64,000 nt of DNA from Anaerocolumna xylanovorans DSM 12503 (lineage in GTDB: Bacteria; Bacillota; Clostridia; Lachnospirales; Lachnospiraceae), in contig NZ_FRFD01000003.1 of the NCBI RefSeq assembly GCF_900143645.1, forward strand, positions 992,001 to 1,056,000, in the 5' to 3' direction. The notes under the pieces were generated by a model. The model saw only the letters and a list, made by a program, of their open reading frames with translations. It searched no databases and was not told the origin of the DNA. The stretch's first letter is position 1. The number at the start of each line of letters is the position of its first letter. A program made the translations under genes and the position numbers. Of the stretch, positions 61,839 to 64,000 are shown piece by piece.

Positions 61839-62687
61839 ATGGAATATTTAAAACTAAATAATGGAACAGAGATGCCTTTAGCCGGAATCGGAACTTTTTT
61901 GATGGAACCAAAGGATGCAGAGGCAGCTGTGATTTCTGCATTGAATAATGGATATGTCCTAATAGACACGGCAAATGCATACATGAATGAGAAAGCTGTG
62001 GCACGAGGGATGAAGGCTTCCGGTTTGAAGAGAGAAAATATCTATTTGTCCACGAAACTGTGGCCGAGTGCCTATGCAACAGCAGACCAGGCAATCGAAG
62101 ATACCTTAAAAAGACTAGATACGGACTATATCGATCTCCTTTTTCTGCATCAGCCGGTCGGTGATTATATCGGTGCTTATAAGGCAATGGAACGTGCAGT
62201 TAAGACGGGGAAAGTTAAGAGCCTTGGGCTCTCCAATTTTACAATCGAACAGATTCAGGAAGTAGTTGATGCCACGGAAATCAAGCCCGCAGTTGTTCAG
62301 GTGGAAGCGCATCCTTACTATCCTCAGACAGGTCTCAAAGCGTTTCTAAAAGATATGGGAACTGTCGTCATGGCATGGTATCCACTGGGACATGGTGACA
62401 GGAATCTGATAAAAGAGCCAGTGTTCACAGAGCTTGCAGCAAAGTATGGGAAAAGCAATGTGCAGATCGTCCTTCACTGGCATACTCAGGCTGGCAATGT
62501 CGTCATTCCCGGCTCGAAGAATGATGCACACATTAGAGACAATTTAAATATCTTCGATTTCATTCTGACGGATGAAGATATGCAGAAAATCGCTGCTTTA
62601 GACAAGAACATGAGATATTATACGGCTACAAAGGAAGCACTGGAAGGATATCTCAAATTCTTACCGGACTTTGACAGGCAGGAATAA
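61839..62687 (+). CDS. Aldo/keto reductase (2,5-diketogluconate reductase-like)
   Basis: 282 aa TIM-barrel NADPH reductase: YLKLNNGTEMPLAGIGTFLM, then NGYVLIDTANAYMNEKAVAR (catalytic Asp and Tyr), LSTKLWPSAY (catalytic Lys), YIDLLFLHQPVGDYIGAYKA (catalytic His), VKSLGLSNFTIEQIQEVVD and NVVIPGSKNDAHIRDNLNIF for NADPH. ATG 61839 follows GAGGAG; an upstream in-frame ATG at 61818 is unlikely. First gene of a unit with the next reductase and a hydrolase, opposite the LysR gene. Confidence 0.92.
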   Translation: MEYLKLNNGTEMPLAGIGTFLMEPKDAEAAVISALNNGYVLIDTANAYMNEKAVARGMKASGLKRENIYLSTKLWPSAYATADQAIEDTLKRLDTDYIDLLFLHQPVGDYIGAYKAMERAVKTGKVKSLGLSNFTIEQIQEVVDATEIKPAVVQVEAHPYYPQTGLKAFLKDMGTVVMAWYPLGHGDRNLIKEPVFTELAAKYGKSNVQIVLHWHTQAGNVVIPGSKNDAHIRDNLNIFDFILTDEDMQKIAALDKNMRYYTATKEALEGYLKFLPDFDRQE

Positions 62688-62706
62688 AACAGAGAGGAGA
62701 ACAGAG

Positions 62707-63705
62707 ATGGAAATAAGAACACTTGGAAATGAATTCAAAGTTTCAGCGGTTGGACTTGGCTGTATGGGATTCAGCCATGCATACGGTGTACCGTCAAAAA
62801 AAGACGAAGCGATCCGCTCGATACAGGCTGCTTATGAAATGGGATATACGCTATTTGACACAGCGGAGGTATACGGTACACAGGATGATCCGCACGATAA
62901 TGAACGGCTGGTGGGAGAAGCACTGAAACCATACAGAGAACAAGTGCAGATCATCAGCAAGTTCGGTATCCATTTTGATCTGGATGATGGAAAGGTAAAT
63001 CATGGGCTTATCCCGGATGCTCGCCCCGATATGATCCGGTGGTCTGTGGAAGGATCACTGCAGCGCCTGCAGACCGACAGGATTGATTTGTACTTTCAGC
63101 ATCGTATCGATCCGGATATTGCTCCGGAAGAGGTTGCCGGTGTAATGTCAGAACTGATGCGGGAAGGGAAAATCCTTCATTGGGGAATTTCTGAAGCGAA
63201 TGAAGATTATCTGCGCCGTGCCAATGCGGTTTGCCCTGTAACAGCGGTGGAGAACCGATATTCCATGATGGCACGACGGTATGAAGCACTCTTCCCGCTG
63301 CTGGAAGAACTGGACATCGGACTGGTAGCTTTCTCACCGATGGCAAATGGACTTCTCACTGGTGCGTATGGCAAGGATGCGAAGTTTGATTCTAAGCTAG
63401 ACTATCGTAGCGCAATGCCGCAATTTAAAGTGGAGGCCATGGATCAGAACAAAGAGCTTTTCGATTTGATCAAAGGGATGGCAGAAGAAAAGCAGGCGAC
63501 AATGGGACAGATTTCTCTGGCATGGATGCTTTGCAAGAAGTCATATATCGTACCAATCCCCGGAAGCAGACAGGTTGAAAGAATTCGGGAAAACGGTGGT
63601 GCAGCAGATGTGAAGCTGACTGCGGAAGAGGTCAGCAGTATTGAGGCCAAACTGAATGTCATCCCGATGTCGGAGGTATTCGGTGGCTCGGAGATTGCAA
63701 AATAA
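62707..63705 (+). CDS. Aldo/keto reductase (AKR13/YakC-type)
   Basis: 332 aa: IRTLGNEFKVSAVGLGCMGF, YTLFDTAEVYGTQDDPHDNE (catalytic Asp/Tyr), QIISKFGIHFDLDDGK (Lys), RIDLYFQHRIDPDIAPEEVA (His), LHWGISEANEDYLRRANAV and SYIVPIPGSRQVERIRENGG. AGAGAGGAG is the SD for ATG 62707. Close to the previous reductase (19-base gap), so co-transcribed. Arginine codons are mainly CGN, as in the ICE genes. Confidence 0.93.
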   Translation: MEIRTLGNEFKVSAVGLGCMGFSHAYGVPSKKDEAIRSIQAAYEMGYTLFDTAEVYGTQDDPHDNERLVGEALKPYREQVQIISKFGIHFDLDDGKVNHGLIPDARPDMIRWSVEGSLQRLQTDRIDLYFQHRIDPDIAPEEVAGVMSELMREGKILHWGISEANEDYLRRANAVCPVTAVENRYSMMARRYEALFPLLEELDIGLVAFSPMANGLLTGAYGKDAKFDSKLDYRSAMPQFKVEAMDQNKELFDLIKGMAEEKQATMGQISLAWMLCKKSYIVPIPGSRQVERIRENGGAADVKLTAEEVSSIEAKLNVIPMSEVFGGSEIAK

Positions 63706-63759
63706 GCGGGAAAGAGGTGGATTGTTATTGAAAAGTCCGGTATACAAGGAGGTTATGGT

Positions 63760-64000
63760 ATGGCAGAAAAAAATCCCCTGATTATTAGAGAACAGGGCAG
63801 TTTTATGACCGGAGGAGTGATAAAAACTACATTGGGCAAGATAAATTACGAGAATCCGGCAGATCTGTCGGGACAGACACTCCACGGAGATCATGCTTAT
63901 GTATCGTATCAGCTCCCGGCGAAGGAAAATCAAAACCCTCTGGTATTCCTCCACGGAGCTTTGTCCTCCGGAATTGCTTGGGGAATGACACCGGACGGTA
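63760..64000 (+). CDS. Alpha/beta hydrolase (5' part, cut by the window)
   Basis: 80 codons present, open to the right edge. Starts MAEKNPLIIREQGSFMTGG behind AAGGAGG (63746-63752); includes HGDHAYVSYQLPA and LVFLHGALSSGIAWGMTPDG, the strand with HG oxyanion motif that opens an alpha/beta hydrolase fold. The nucleophile elbow lies outside the window. It follows the reductases by 54 bases, so it is probably part of the same detoxification or carbonyl/ester metabolism operon. Confidence 0.72.
   Translation, partial: MAEKNPLIIREQGSFMTGGVIKTTLGKINYENPADLSGQTLHGDHAYVSYQLPAKENQNPLVFLHGALSSGIAWGMTPDG

Noticed and set aside
59813..64000. Right attachment site (repeat of the tRNA-Ser 3' end)
   Set aside because: I scanned for the T-arm/acceptor sequence of 43240-43266 and found no second copy; the right ICE end stays undefined.
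1..64000. CRISPR arrays, restriction-modification or other named defence systems
   Set aside because: No spaced direct repeats of CRISPR type, no cas, methylase or defence genes were seen; the only such module is the toxin-antitoxin pair.

Overview
The window reads as chromosome of an anaerobic, low-GC Firmicute, most likely a Lachnospiraceae (Clostridium cluster XIVa) relative. The grounds are a type III glutamine synthetase, a glmS self-cleaving ribozyme, a tryptophan T-box in front of a complete trpEGDCFBA operon, a yjdF-type riboswitch, AGGAGG-type ribosome binding sites, AGA-rich arginine usage in core genes, and a conjugative element of the clostridial type. No species can be named from sequence alone.

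Layout. 1-8.9 kb: the tail of an MscS-type channel, glnN behind a terminator-like leader, truA (catalytic Asp replaced by Glu), glmS with its ribozyme on the minus strand, a small methyltransferase-like protein, a patatin-like lipase, and a minus-strand aldo/keto reductase with Fe-S cysteines. 9.2-19.2 kb: a sugar (probably pentose/xylose) sensing and uptake locus. It holds an unknown 140-aa protein, a membrane-anchored sugar-binding protein (XylFII-like), a LytS/YesM-type kinase, a YesN/AraC-type regulator and a lipoprotein binding protein, followed by a separate xylFGH-like ABC importer whose promoter region carries three CGCAATA sites. 19.3-27.1 kb: two small ORFs, the Trp T-box and trpEGDCFBA. 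27.1-29.5 kb (minus): yjdF with its riboswitch and a flavin amine oxidase. 29.9-42.9 kb: a secreted protein of about 2008 aa with a PHP phosphoesterase domain, OB-like domains and Ig-like repeats; a YibE/F membrane protein; xpt; a heterodimeric ABC exporter; and holA.

42.9-43.3 kb holds a degenerate tRNA-Ser remnant and an intact tRNA-Ser(CGA). An integrative conjugative element (ICE) starts directly after the tRNA. A tyrosine integrase and an excisionase face left. A long plus-strand conjugation operon follows: a VirB2-like pilin, a VirB6-like protein, a C39-like peptidase, the VirB4 and VirD4 ATPases, an S1-domain protein and TadE/DUF4320-like proteins. A Phd/RelE-type toxin-antitoxin pair comes next. 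No relaxase is visible and no right attachment site was found, so the element may continue through the LysR, two aldo/keto reductase and hydrolase genes at 60.8-64 kb, which share its CGN-rich arginine usage, and beyond the window.

The most unusual signals are: (a) a two-hairpin intergenic repeat placed just before the start codons of xylH and holA, with both hairpins conserved by compensatory change, and a partial relative before trpB; (b) a duplicated ICE promoter/operator element (45.5 and 58.1 kb) with covarying inverted arms, each followed by a strongly folded leader; (c) a CTG start for the VirD4-like coupling protein that restores its N-terminal membrane segment; and (d) catalytic Asp to Glu replacements in both TruA and TrpA.
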